Positions 1 through 7,430 of a DNA stretch of 8,573 nt are shown here, one piece after another (within the stretch, counting starts at the first letter, position 1; every line of letters starts with the position of its first letter). The DNA lies in the NCBI GenBank assembly GCA_003554005.1, contig PWEU01000414.1:1-8573 (forward strand). The letters run 5' to 3'. A model generated the notes under the pieces. The model was not told the DNA's origin, ran no database searches, and was given only the letters and a program-made list of their open reading frames with translations. The position numbers and the translations under genes were made by a program. The stretch is from Nitriliruptoraceae bacterium (lineage in GTDB: Bacteria; Actinomycetota; Nitriliruptoria; Nitriliruptorales; Nitriliruptoraceae).

Positions 1-1525
1 CCGAGTACAGCTCGGTGTCCTCGCCCCGGCGGTAGTGACGGCGCATGCCGGCGGTGTCGACGAACACCCACGGGGCCCCGTCGAGCTCGAGCATGGTGTC
101 CACGGCGTCACGGGTGGTGTGCGGCACGGCGTCGACGATGGAGCGTTCCTCGCCGAGGATGCGGTTGAACAGCGAGGACTTGCCGACGTTCGGCTTGCCG
201 ACGATCGCCACCCGCGGGACCAGCGACTCGTCGGGGATCTCGATGGGAGCCTCGGGCAGGGCGACGACCACCCGATCCAGCAGGTCGCCCACCCCCCTGC
301 CGTGGCGGGCGGAGACGCCGACCGGTTCCCCGAGCCCGAGGGTGTAGAGCTCGTGGACCAACGGCTCCTGCTTCTCACCATCGATCTTGTTGGCAACCAG
401 CTGGGTCGGTACCCGGGAGCGGCGCAGCAGGCGCGCGTAGCGCTCGTCGTCCTCCAGCGCCCCGACGGTGCCGTCCACGACGAACAGCACCAGGTCGGCG
501 CTGGCCACGGCCTCCTCGGCCTGGGCGACGATGCGGGCCGCCATGCCCTCGGCCCGGTGCTCCCAGCCGCCGGTGTCCACGACGACGAAGGGTCGCCCGT
601 TCCACTCGGCGAGGTGTTCGGTGCGGTCACGGGTCACCCCGGGGCGCTCCTCGACGATGACGACCCGCGTCCCGATGATGCGGTTGACCAGGGTCGACTT
701 GCCGACGTTCGGCCGGCCCACGATCGCCACCCGGGGCAGGGACCGGCGCGCGGCGAGGGGGTCGGCCGGGATCTCCTCGTGCTTGTGGTCGACCCCGGCG
801 ACGACCTCGTGGATGCGGGCGATCACCGCGGCCACGACCTCGTCGAGCTCGGCGCTGGGGGTGTCGAGCACCCAGGCGTCCTCGGCCGGGCGCATCGGGG
901 CGACGGCGCGGGAGCCGTCCCGGGCGTCGCGCTCGGCGATCAGCGCCGCCAGCACGTCCACGTCGTCACGACCGAGCTGGCCCGCCCGGCGGCGCGCCCG
1001 CTCCTCGACGCTGGCAGTGAGGTAGACCTTCACGTCCGCCTCGGGGGCGCCCACCGTGCCGATGTCGCGCCCCTCCATCACCCCGCCGCCGGTGAGGAGC
1101 TGGTCCCGCTGGGTGTGCAGCAACTGCTCGCGGACCTCCGGGTGGGCGGACACCGACGACACCGCGGCGGTCACGGCGTCGCCGCGGATCTCCTCCTCGA
1201 CGTCAACCCCGTCGAGGAAGGGGCGGTCCCCCCGACGCTCGATGCGGGCGCGCGCCACCGCCTGGGCGCAGGCCTCGGGATCGTCCAGTGGGACCTCCGC
1301 CCGCAGGCAGGCCAGGGACGCGGCTCGGTACAGCGCACCGGTGTCTACATGGCGAAGCCCCACGCCCGAGGCGACCAGCCGTGCCACCGAGGACTTGCCC
1401 GACCCGGCCGGCCCGTCGATCGCGACCACGAGCCCGTCGAACACCGCCTCTGGGTCACCCCACGTCCCGTCGTCCTCCGGGTCCTCGGACGCGGAGATGG
1501 CGGTCGGTTCGGGGGGTTCGGACAC
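1..1525 (-). CDS. cmk-der: Bifunctional cytidylate kinase / GTPase Der fusion (3' end outside window)
   Basis: A hand translation from GTG 1525 stays open for 508 codons to the window edge. Residues 30-245 are CMP/dCMP kinase, which makes CDP and dCDP: P-loop GPAGSGKSS (38-46), DTGALYR (61-67), EGRDIGTV (151-158) and the RD..D lid motif (199-203). After a short linker (about 245-264) comes Der (EngA), a double-GTPase needed for 50S subunit assembly. Its first G domain is complete: GRPNVGKST (270-278), PGVTRD, DTGGW (317-321), NKID (379-382), SAR (405-407). Its second starts at GKPNVGKSS (443-451) and reaches DTAGM (490-494). The second NKxD motif and the KH-like domain lie off the left edge. 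The GTG start is chosen because GGAG precedes it by 6 bases; an in-frame GTG at 1567 is possible. The gene follows aroA after 123 bases. Separate cmk and der genes are the usual arrangement, but the fusion is known in some actinobacteria. Confidence 0.93.
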   Translation of the reverse strand, partial: MSEPPEPTAISASEDPEDDGTWGDPEAVFDGLVVAIDGPAGSGKSSVARLVASGVGLRHVDTGALYRAASLACLRAEVPLDDPEACAQAVARARIERRGDRPFLDGVDVEEEIRGDAVTAAVSSVSAHPEVREQLLHTQRDQLLTGGGVMEGRDIGTVGAPEADVKVYLTASVEERARRRAGQLGRDDVDVLAALIAERDARDGSRAVAPMRPAEDAWVLDTPSAELDEVVAAVIARIHEVVAGVDHKHEEIPADPLAARRSLPRVAIVGRPNVGKSTLVNRIIGTRVVIVEERPGVTRDRTEHLAEWNGRPFVVVDTGGWEHRAEGMAARIVAQAEEAVASADLVLFVVDGTVGALEDDERYARLLRRSRVPTQLVANKIDGEKQEPLVHELYTLGLGEPVGVSARHGRGVGDLLDRVVVALPEAPIEIPDESLVPRVAIVGKPNVGKSSLFNRILGEERSIVDAVPHTTRDAVDTMLELDGAPWVFVDTAGMRRHYRRGEDTELYS

Positions 1526-1565
1526 GGTCGGCTCCAACGGATCTGGGGCGGTTCGTCGGCAGGTC

Positions 1566-1589
1566 ACCGCGGTGGCTCTCCACCGCAGC
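1566..1589 (-). other. Hairpin in the cmk-der leader (gap 1526-1648)
   Basis: GCGGTGG (1569-1575) and CCACCGC (1580-1586) form a perfect 7-bp inverted repeat around a 4-base loop. In the minus-strand RNA the stem extends to about 10 pairs if G-U wobbles are allowed. No U-run follows it, so it is not a canonical intrinsic terminator. It lies between the candidate promoter and the ribosome site of cmk-der, so it could be a leader structure, the remains of an attenuator, or chance in GC-rich DNA. The rest of the 123-base gap shows nothing recognisable. Confidence 0.4.
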
Positions 1590-1608
1590 TCCGCCGCTGC
1601 CCCGCGGG

Positions 1609-1616
1609 CGAGCCTA
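1609..1616 (-). promoter_or_regulatory. Candidate -10 element for cmk-der (TAGGCTCG)
   Basis: The minus strand reads TAGGCTCG in the aroA to cmk-der gap. TAGGCT fits the TAnnnT -10 consensus of the housekeeping sigma factor. I see no recognisable -35 box 16-18 bases upstream. The same octamer occurs in the gap before scpA. A start site near 1604 would give a leader of about 80 bases that includes the hairpin at 1566-1589. This is inferred from pattern only. Confidence 0.3.
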
Positions 1617-1648
1617 CCGAGCAGCGGGTCCGCGCACGCCGGGACGGG

Positions 1649-3010
1649 TCAGCGCCGGAGCTGCTCGAGCACCTCGAAGTAGGTCGGGAAGGTCTTGGCG
1701 ACGCAACCCGGATCGGCGATCGCGATGCCGGGGACGACCAGCCCCAGCAGCGCGAAGCTCATAGCCATGCGGTGGTCGTCGTAGGTGGCGACCACGCCCG
1801 GCGACGGCCGCCCGGGGTGGACCACCAGGCCGTCCTCCTCCTCGCGGGCGTCGATGCCGAGCTTCCTGAGCTCGGTGACCATCGCCGCGATGCGGTCGGT
1901 CTCCTTGGCGCGGATGAAGCCGATGCCGGTGATCCGGGTGGGGCCCTCGGCGAACACCGCGACCGCGGCCAGGGTCTGGGCAGTGTCGGACATCGCGCCG
2001 AGGTCGACGTCGATCCCGCGCAGCCGCCCGGTGCTGCGCACCTCGGTGCCGTGCTCGTCCACCACCACCTCGGCGCCCATACGCCCGAGCACCGCGGCGA
2101 AGCCGGCGTCGCCCTGGCAGGAGGCGGAGGTGAGTCCCGCCACCCGGACCCGCCCACCGGTGATGGCCGCTGCGGCCAGGAGGTAGGTCGCCGCCGAGGC
2201 GTCGGGCTCGATGGCGACGTCGCTGGCCCGGAGGCCGCCACCGGCGACGACGAAGGTGGCCTCGTCGGGGCGGGTCAGCTCGACGCCGAACCAGCGCAGC
2301 ACCTCGGCGGTCATCTCCACGTAGGGCACCGACACCAGCGGCGAGCTGACCCGCACCGTCAGGCCGTCGGGGAAGGCCGCTCCGGCCAACAGCAGCCCTG
2401 AGAGGAACTGGCTGGAGACCTCGCCGGCCACCGCCACCTCGCCACCGGCCACCGGTCCCCCGGTGACGGTGATCGGAAGGTGGTCGGGTGTGCCGTGCTC
2501 GGTCACGGTGCAGCCGAGCGCCCTGAGCGCCGCGATGGACGGACCCATGGGGCGCCGGCGGAAGGGCGGGAGGCCGTCGAGGTGGCTGGTGCCATCCCCC
2601 CGGGCCAGCACCGGCGCGAGGAAGCGGGCCGTGGTGCCCGACAACCGTACGTCGATGCGTGGGTCGGTCACCGTCGGCGCGCCTGCCACGCCGTCGACGG
2701 TCACGATCGTGCCGGCGTGCGAGCGCACGATCCCGACCCCGAGGGCCTCGAGCCCGGTGAGCATCGCCCGGGTGTCGTCGGCGTCCAGCACGCCGGTCAG
2801 GGTGGAGCGCCCCCGGGCGAGCCCGGCGGCGACCAGGGCCCGGTTGGTCAGGCTCTTGGAACCGGGGACGGCCACCTCGGTGTCGGGGGGACGTGCCAGG
2901 GGTCGGATCCCACGCACGGTGGCCGCGCCATCGTCCGCCGCGCCAGCGTCCGCTGCGCCAGCGTCCGCCGCGCCGTCGCCGGTCGACCGGGGGCCCTCTG
3001 CCCCGCTCAC
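1649..3010 (-). CDS. aroA: 3-phosphoshikimate 1-carboxyvinyltransferase (EPSP synthase)
   Basis: This enzyme joins phosphoenolpyruvate to shikimate-3-phosphate to make EPSP, the step before chorismate synthase and the glyphosate target. The 453-residue protein carries the full family signature: PGSKS (49-53) and R57, LSGTTARF (123-130) at the PEP loop, RRRPMGP (151-157), SSQFLS (199-204), EPDAS (268-272), MSD with the likely catalytic D342, AKETDR (368-373), DDHR (411-414) and PGCVAKTFP (434-442). The GTG start at 3010 gives a GTGA overlap with the tyrA stop, and GAGGA lies 9 bases upstream. An upstream extension to 3451 stays open but runs through tyrA, so I rejected it. Residues 1-32 are an Ala/Asp/Gly-rich extension with a short repeat, before the usual N-terminus near VRGIRPLA. 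At the PEP loop the usual Pro after Arg is Phe130, which as far as I recall is common in actinobacterial enzymes. Confidence 0.96.
   Translation of the reverse strand: MSGAEGPRSTGDGAADAGAADAGAADDGAATVRGIRPLARPPDTEVAVPGSKSLTNRALVAAGLARGRSTLTGVLDADDTRAMLTGLEALGVGIVRSHAGTIVTVDGVAGAPTVTDPRIDVRLSGTTARFLAPVLARGDGTSHLDGLPPFRRRPMGPSIAALRALGCTVTEHGTPDHLPITVTGGPVAGGEVAVAGEVSSQFLSGLLLAGAAFPDGLTVRVSSPLVSVPYVEMTAEVLRWFGVELTRPDEATFVVAGGGLRASDVAIEPDASAATYLLAAAAITGGRVRVAGLTSASCQGDAGFAAVLGRMGAEVVVDEHGTEVRSTGRLRGIDVDLGAMSDTAQTLAAVAVFAEGPTRITGIGFIRAKETDRIAAMVTELRKLGIDAREEEDGLVVHPGRPSPGVVATYDDHRMAMSFALLGLVVPGIAIADPGCVAKTFPTYFEVLEQLRR
2927..2971 (-). repeat. Three 15-bp in-frame repeats in the aroA N-terminal extension
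   Basis: Residues 14-28 of AroA read as three pentapeptide units: AADAG, AADAG, AADDG. The DNA units are nearly identical and keep the frame. They precede the catalytic core, in a part of the protein that is usually absent, so changes in copy number should be tolerated. Confidence 0.7.
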
Positions 3011-4164
3011 GGTGAGGCGTCCTCGGAACCCGGCGCGGCGGCGTCGTGCTCCACGTGCGCCCCGAGCCCGGCGGCGGTGAGCACGTCCACGGCCCGGTCC
3101 AGGTCCCCGGCCGCGACCCTGACGAGCAGGGCACCGCGTCCACCGTCGCCGGCGTGGCGCATCGCGAGGTCCTCGACGTTGATCCCGGCGGCCCCGAGCG
3201 CCGTGGTCGCCGTGGCCAGCTGGCCCGGACGGTCGTCCATCGGTACGACCACGTCGGCCAGGGCGGCCAGGGCGGCGGGGGTGGCCTTGGGCACCAGCCG
3301 CTGCCGGGCGGTGCTGGCCCGGGCCAAGAGCGTGCGCAGTTCCTCCCACCGCGCCTCGGCCACCGCGACCCGCACCTGTTCCAGCCGCCCGGCATAGGCA
3401 TCCAACGCCTCCAGCACCGCGGCCCGGTTGCCCGACAGGATCGGGATCCACAGAGCGGGGTCGCTGGCGGCGATCCGGGTCGTGTCACGGAACCCGCCGC
3501 CCGCCACGGCCAGGACCGCATCGCCGGTGGCCTCGATCGCATCGGCGGCCACCGCCGCCAGGGTCGAGGCCACGACCTGGGGCAGGTGGCTGACCACCGC
3601 CACGAGCTCGTCGTGCTGCGCAGGTGGCAGGGCGACGACCCGGGCACCGAGGCGGCGGAGGAACGTCGACAGCTCGGTCAGGGTCGCGTCCGCCGTCGCC
3701 GCGGTCGGGGTCAGCCCCCAGGTCGCGCCCTGGAACAGCTGGGCGTCGGCTGCCTCGGGTCCGCTGCGCTCGCTCCCGGCCATGGGATGACCGCCGACGA
3801 ACCGTTCCGGTCCCGCCTTCGCATCACTCAACCTCGACGTTACGTCTAGGGTCGATGTCAGCTTGAGGCTGGCCGCGTCGGTCAGGATCGCCGCCCTGGG
3901 TGCGGCGACAGCGGCCGCGGAGAGCACCTCAGGCACCGCGCCGGCTGGCACCGCGGCGATCACGATGTCGGCGTCACCGACGGCCTCAGGGACCGACCCG
4001 AGGACCTGCTCGGCGATGCCGAGCGCCGCCGCACGCTCCCGGACACCCGCGTCGGCGTCGACCAGCACGACCCGGCCCGCCCCCACCTCCCGGACCGCCA
4101 GAGCGATCGAGCTGCCGACGAGGCCGGCGCCGATCACCGTGACACGGGGCAGCCGAGCCGTCAT
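3007..4164 (-). CDS. tyrA: Prephenate dehydrogenase with C-terminal ACT domain
   Basis: TyrA oxidatively decarboxylates prephenate to 4-hydroxyphenylpyruvate, the precursor of tyrosine. The 385-residue protein opens with a Rossmann fold, GAGLVGSS (12-19). The acidic VDAD stretch (35-38) at the end of the second strand favours NAD+ over NADP+. Family motifs follow: TDAASLK (95-101), GGHPMAGSE (124-132), SHLPQ (192-196) with H193 as the likely catalytic histidine, and FRDTTRIA (225-232). Residues 304-368 form an ACT domain (VVVPMDDRPGQLA, then GINVEDL), the usual site of amino-acid feedback, probably by tyrosine here. There is no fused chorismate mutase; that activity comes from aroH just upstream. 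The ATG start has GGGAGGAG 7 bases before it. The stop overlaps the aroA start by 4 bases, which suggests translational coupling. Confidence 0.95.
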   Translation of the reverse strand: MTARLPRVTVIGAGLVGSSIALAVREVGAGRVVLVDADAGVRERAAALGIAEQVLGSVPEAVGDADIVIAAVPAGAVPEVLSAAAVAAPRAAILTDAASLKLTSTLDVTSRLSDAKAGPERFVGGHPMAGSERSGPEAADAQLFQGATWGLTPTAATADATLTELSTFLRRLGARVVALPPAQHDELVAVVSHLPQVVASTLAAVAADAIEATGDAVLAVAGGGFRDTTRIAASDPALWIPILSGNRAAVLEALDAYAGRLEQVRVAVAEARWEELRTLLARASTARQRLVPKATPAALAALADVVVPMDDRPGQLATATTALGAAGINVEDLAMRHAGDGGRGALLVRVAAGDLDRAVDVLTAAGLGAHVEHDAAAPGSEDASP

Positions 4165-4171
4165 CAGACGG

Positions 4172-4179
4172 CTCCTCCC
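4172..4179 (-). promoter_or_regulatory. Strong ribosome binding site of tyrA
   Basis: The minus strand reads GGGAGGAG, 7 bases before the ATG at 4164. It lies in the 34-base aroH to tyrA spacer, the only junction inside the scpA to aroA block where genes do not overlap. It confirms the tyrA start and suggests that tyrA is initiated independently of aroH. Confidence 0.8.
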
Positions 4180-4198
4180 ACGGGGCGCGGATCGGGGC

Positions 4199-4573
4199 TC
4201 ACTCGGGGAGGTCGGTGCGCAACTGGCGGGCGTCGTGGAGGTAGACGTGCCGCAGGTCGTGGGCCGTCCGGGGGGTGTAGGCGTGGACCAGGATCCGGAT
4301 GCAGCGCTCGATACCGCCGTCGATGTCCAGCTCTCGCGTGCACAGCAGCGGAACGTGGGTGATCCCCGCCTCCCGGGCGGCCTCGGCCGGGTAGGCGCTG
4401 TGTACGTCGTCGGTAGCGGTGAAGACGATGGAGATCAGGTCGTCCTCGGTGAGCTCGTTGCGCTCGAGCATCTCCGCGACCAGCTCCTGGGTGCGCACGA
4501 ACAGGTGCTCGCGCTCGTCGAGCTCCAGGGTCGTCGCGCCCCGAAGTGCCCGGACCCGCGTCTCGGTGTTCAT
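4199..4573 (-). CDS. aroH: Monofunctional chorismate mutase, AroH class
   Basis: This enzyme converts chorismate to prephenate by a Claisen rearrangement. The 124-residue protein aligns by eye over almost its whole length with the trimeric Bacillus subtilis AroH: VRALRGATTLE (7-17), SIVFTATDDVHSAYPA (48-63), VPLLCTRELD (74-83), CIRILVH (91-97), RHVYL (108-112), LRTDL (118-122). The active-site equivalents are R11, Y61 (Phe57 in B. subtilis), R67, C78, E81, R93 and Y111. It is therefore not an AroQ-type helical mutase. The ATG at 4573 overlaps the rluB stop as ATGA, and a G-rich Shine-Dalgarno lies about 6 bases upstream. A longer in-frame start at 4672 would add 33 Arg-rich residues inside rluB and was rejected. 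There is no regulatory domain, so feedback probably acts on TyrA. Confidence 0.95.
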   Translation of the reverse strand: MNTETRVRALRGATTLELDEREHLFVRTQELVAEMLERNELTEDDLISIVFTATDDVHSAYPAEAAREAGITHVPLLCTRELDIDGGIERCIRILVHAYTPRTAHDLRHVYLHDARQLRTDLPE

Positions 4574-5326
4574 CGTCGTCCCCCGTCCCGTCCAGTGCCG
4601 CCGCGGGGCGCCCGTCCCCCACCGACCACGGCGTGCAGCTGCGCGATCTCCGGTTGTCGCAGGAACCGCCACTTGCCCTGCCGGAGGTCACCGAGCTCGA
4701 CGCCGCCGTAGGCGACCCGCGCGAGGCGTTCGACGTGCAGGCCGAGGTGGCCGAGCATACGACGCACCTCCCGCTTGCGGCCCTCGGTCATCACGACCTC
4801 CAGCAACGCCTTGCTGCGCTGGGTCTCGAGCACCTTGGCACGGACGGGTCTGGCCAGGCCATCCTCGAGCTGTACCCCGGCGCGCAGCTCCGCGAGGGTG
4901 CGGCCACGCACCGGCCCGGGGACCAGGGCCACGTAGGTGCGCTCCACCCCGTAGGAGGGGTGGGTCAACGCGTTGGTGAGCTCGCCGTCGTTGGTGAGCA
5001 GCAGCAGGCCCTCGGTGTCCTGGTCGAGCCGGCCGACCGGGAACAGCCGTTGGGGCAGGTTGATCAGGTCCATCACCGTGGGTCGGCCCTCGGGGTCGTC
5101 GACGGTGGTCAGTACCCCCTGGGGCTTGTTGAGCATCACGTAGACGCGTTCGGGATCGATGTTGACCCGTTCACCGTCCACGGTGACCACGTCGCGCTGC
5201 GGGTCGACCTTGCGGCCGAGCTCGGCGACCTCGCCGTTGACCTCGACGCGTCCCTCGAGGATGAGCTCCTCGCTGGCGCGGCGGGAGGCGATGCCGGCGG
5301 CGCCCAGGACCTTCTGGAGGCGTTGC

Positions 5327-5334
<8 letters not shown>
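4570..5334 (-). CDS. rluB: 23S rRNA pseudouridine synthase, RsuA/RluB/E/F family
   Basis: The enzyme isomerises a uridine in rRNA to pseudouridine. The 254-residue protein has an N-terminal S4 RNA-binding domain (about 4-50: RLQKVLGAAGIASRR, then GRVEVNG). The catalytic domain begins at VMLNKPQGVLTT (66-77) and carries GRLDQDTEGLLLLTNDG (101-117), with D104 as the catalytic aspartate. The family motif EGRKREVRRML lies further on. The last 15 or so residues are a basic, Gly/Arg-rich tail. Family and reaction are clear. The exact target, perhaps the helix 89/90 region of 23S rRNA as for RluB, is inferred. The GTG start at 5334 has GAGGA 5 bases upstream and lies 8 bases inside the end of scpB. 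Association with scpAB is common in Gram-positive genomes. Confidence 0.93.
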
Positions 5335-6438
<1,104 letters not shown>

Positions 6439-6442
<4 letters not shown>

Positions 6443-7320
6443 CGCGGCCCCTGTCCGGCGGGCACGGCGTCGGTCGGCGCCGGCTGAGCCGTCGTCGCGG
6501 TCGGCGCCGGCCCGGTCGCCACTTCGCCGTCGGTGTCCGGCTGGTCGGGGCCGGCCTCCTCCACCTCGTCGACGATCGCGGCGAGGTCGATCCCCCCCGT
6601 ACGGCGGGCGATCAGCAGCGGCGCCCGGTGGTCGACCTGCTCGAGGTCGACGTGGCCGAGCTTGAACAGCTCCAGCAGGGCGAGGAACAGCACGACCCGG
6701 TCCCCCTGCTGCCGGTCGACCGACAGCTCGGCGAAGGCCGCCCGGGCGCCGGGGGCGGCCAGGCGCCCCAGCACCTCCAGGGCCGCCTCACGGATCGTGA
6801 GGTAGCTGCGCCGGATGTGGCTGAGGTCGACCTCGGCCTCTGGGGCGGGCTGCAGGGCGAGCGAGGCGAGCCGGGCGAGCCCCTCCGCGTCGATCGGCAG
6901 CGGGGTGGTCGGCACCAGGCGCTGGAGCCAGCCCTCCAGCGGTACCTCCCTCGGCAGCATCGCCTCGTGGTGGCGCAGCCGATGGTCGAGGATCCGCGAG
7001 ACGTCCCGGAAGGCGCGGTACTCGAGCAGGCGGGCGTAGAGCCGGTCGCGGGCGTCGCCGAGGAGGTCCTCGAGCTCCTCGCGCTCGTCCACCGGCAGCA
7101 GCCGGGCCGCCTTCAGCTCGACCAGCGTCGCGGCGACCACCAGGAACCGGGTGGCGGTGTCGAGGTCGAGGTCCTCGATGCCGTCACCGAGGTGGGCGAC
7201 GAAGTCCGCCGTGATCTCACCGAGATCGATGTCGGTGACCTCGACCTGCCGCCGGGAGATCAGGTGCAGCAACAGGTCGAAGGGCCCCTCGAAGGCCTCG
7301 AGCTTGACCTGGTACGTCAT
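6439..7320 (-). CDS. scpA: Segregation and condensation protein A (kleisin)
   Basis: ScpA is the kleisin subunit that bridges the SMC heads and binds ScpB, for chromosome condensation and origin segregation. The 293-residue protein begins with the hallmark FEGPFDLLLHLI (10-21) and VTDIDLGEITADF (28-40). It continues through the N-terminal helical domain (FLVVAATLVELKAARLLP, 59-76), which contacts the SMC neck, and ends its fold with the C-terminal winged helix (about 195-240: VVLFLALLELFKLGHVDLEQ). A tail of about 40 residues rich in Pro, Ala, Thr and acidic residues follows; the B. subtilis protein has about 250 residues. The ATG start at 7320 has only a weak Shine-Dalgarno, but the N-terminus matches the family exactly. 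It is probably the first gene of the scpA to aroA block, 85 bases after the RDD gene. Confidence 0.96.
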
Positions 7321-7358
7321 CGGGGGCTGCTACCCATCTCGGTCGCCGGTGGACCGCA

Positions 7359-7366
7359 CGAGCCTA
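7359..7366 (-). promoter_or_regulatory. Candidate -10 element for the scpA operon (TAGGCTCG)
   Basis: In the 85-base gap before scpA the minus strand reads TAGGCTCG, identical to the octamer before cmk-der. TAGGCT fits TAnnnT and ends about 40 bases before the scpA ATG. No -35 box is visible at the expected spacing. If functional, it would start the scpA-scpB-rluB-aroH-tyrA-aroA transcript. This is pattern-based only. Confidence 0.3.
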
Positions 7367-7389
7367 GCGCCCGGCCGACCGCGACCCCT

Positions 7390-7430
7390 GCCGGCCGCCA
7401 CCGGCTCATCCCGGGGTGTGGAACCCCGGG
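7390..7430 (-). other. Two GC-rich inverted repeats at the end of the RDD gene
   Basis: CCCGGGG (7410-7416) and CCCCGGG (7424-7430) form a perfect 7-bp inverted repeat with a 7-base loop, spanning the last codons before the RDD stop. A second, 5-bp one, GCCGG (7390-7394) and CCGGC (7401-7405), lies directly downstream. They could reduce read-through into scpA, but no T-run follows on the minus strand, so they are weak terminator candidates at most. Confidence 0.35.

Noticed and set aside
35..2401. A 788-codon open frame on the plus strand opposite cmk-der and aroA
   Set aside because: It is the mirror of two strongly supported minus-strand genes. Its product is His/Asp/Arg/Gly-rich with no recognisable motif, as expected from the antisense of GC-rich codons that avoid stops.
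3011..3451. Longer aroA start at 3451
   Set aside because: The extra 147 codons lie wholly inside tyrA in another frame and show no motif. GTG 3010 forms a typical 4-base overlap and leads soon into the EPSP synthase fold.
1614..3647. A 677-codon minus-strand frame across aroA and tyrA
   Set aside because: It is an out-of-frame shadow of both genes: rich in Arg, Pro and Trp, without family motifs, and crossing a well-defined gene junction.
7410..7430. Intrinsic terminator for the RDD gene
   Set aside because: The hairpin is perfect but lies inside the last codons and has no T-run after it, so I list it only as an inverted repeat.
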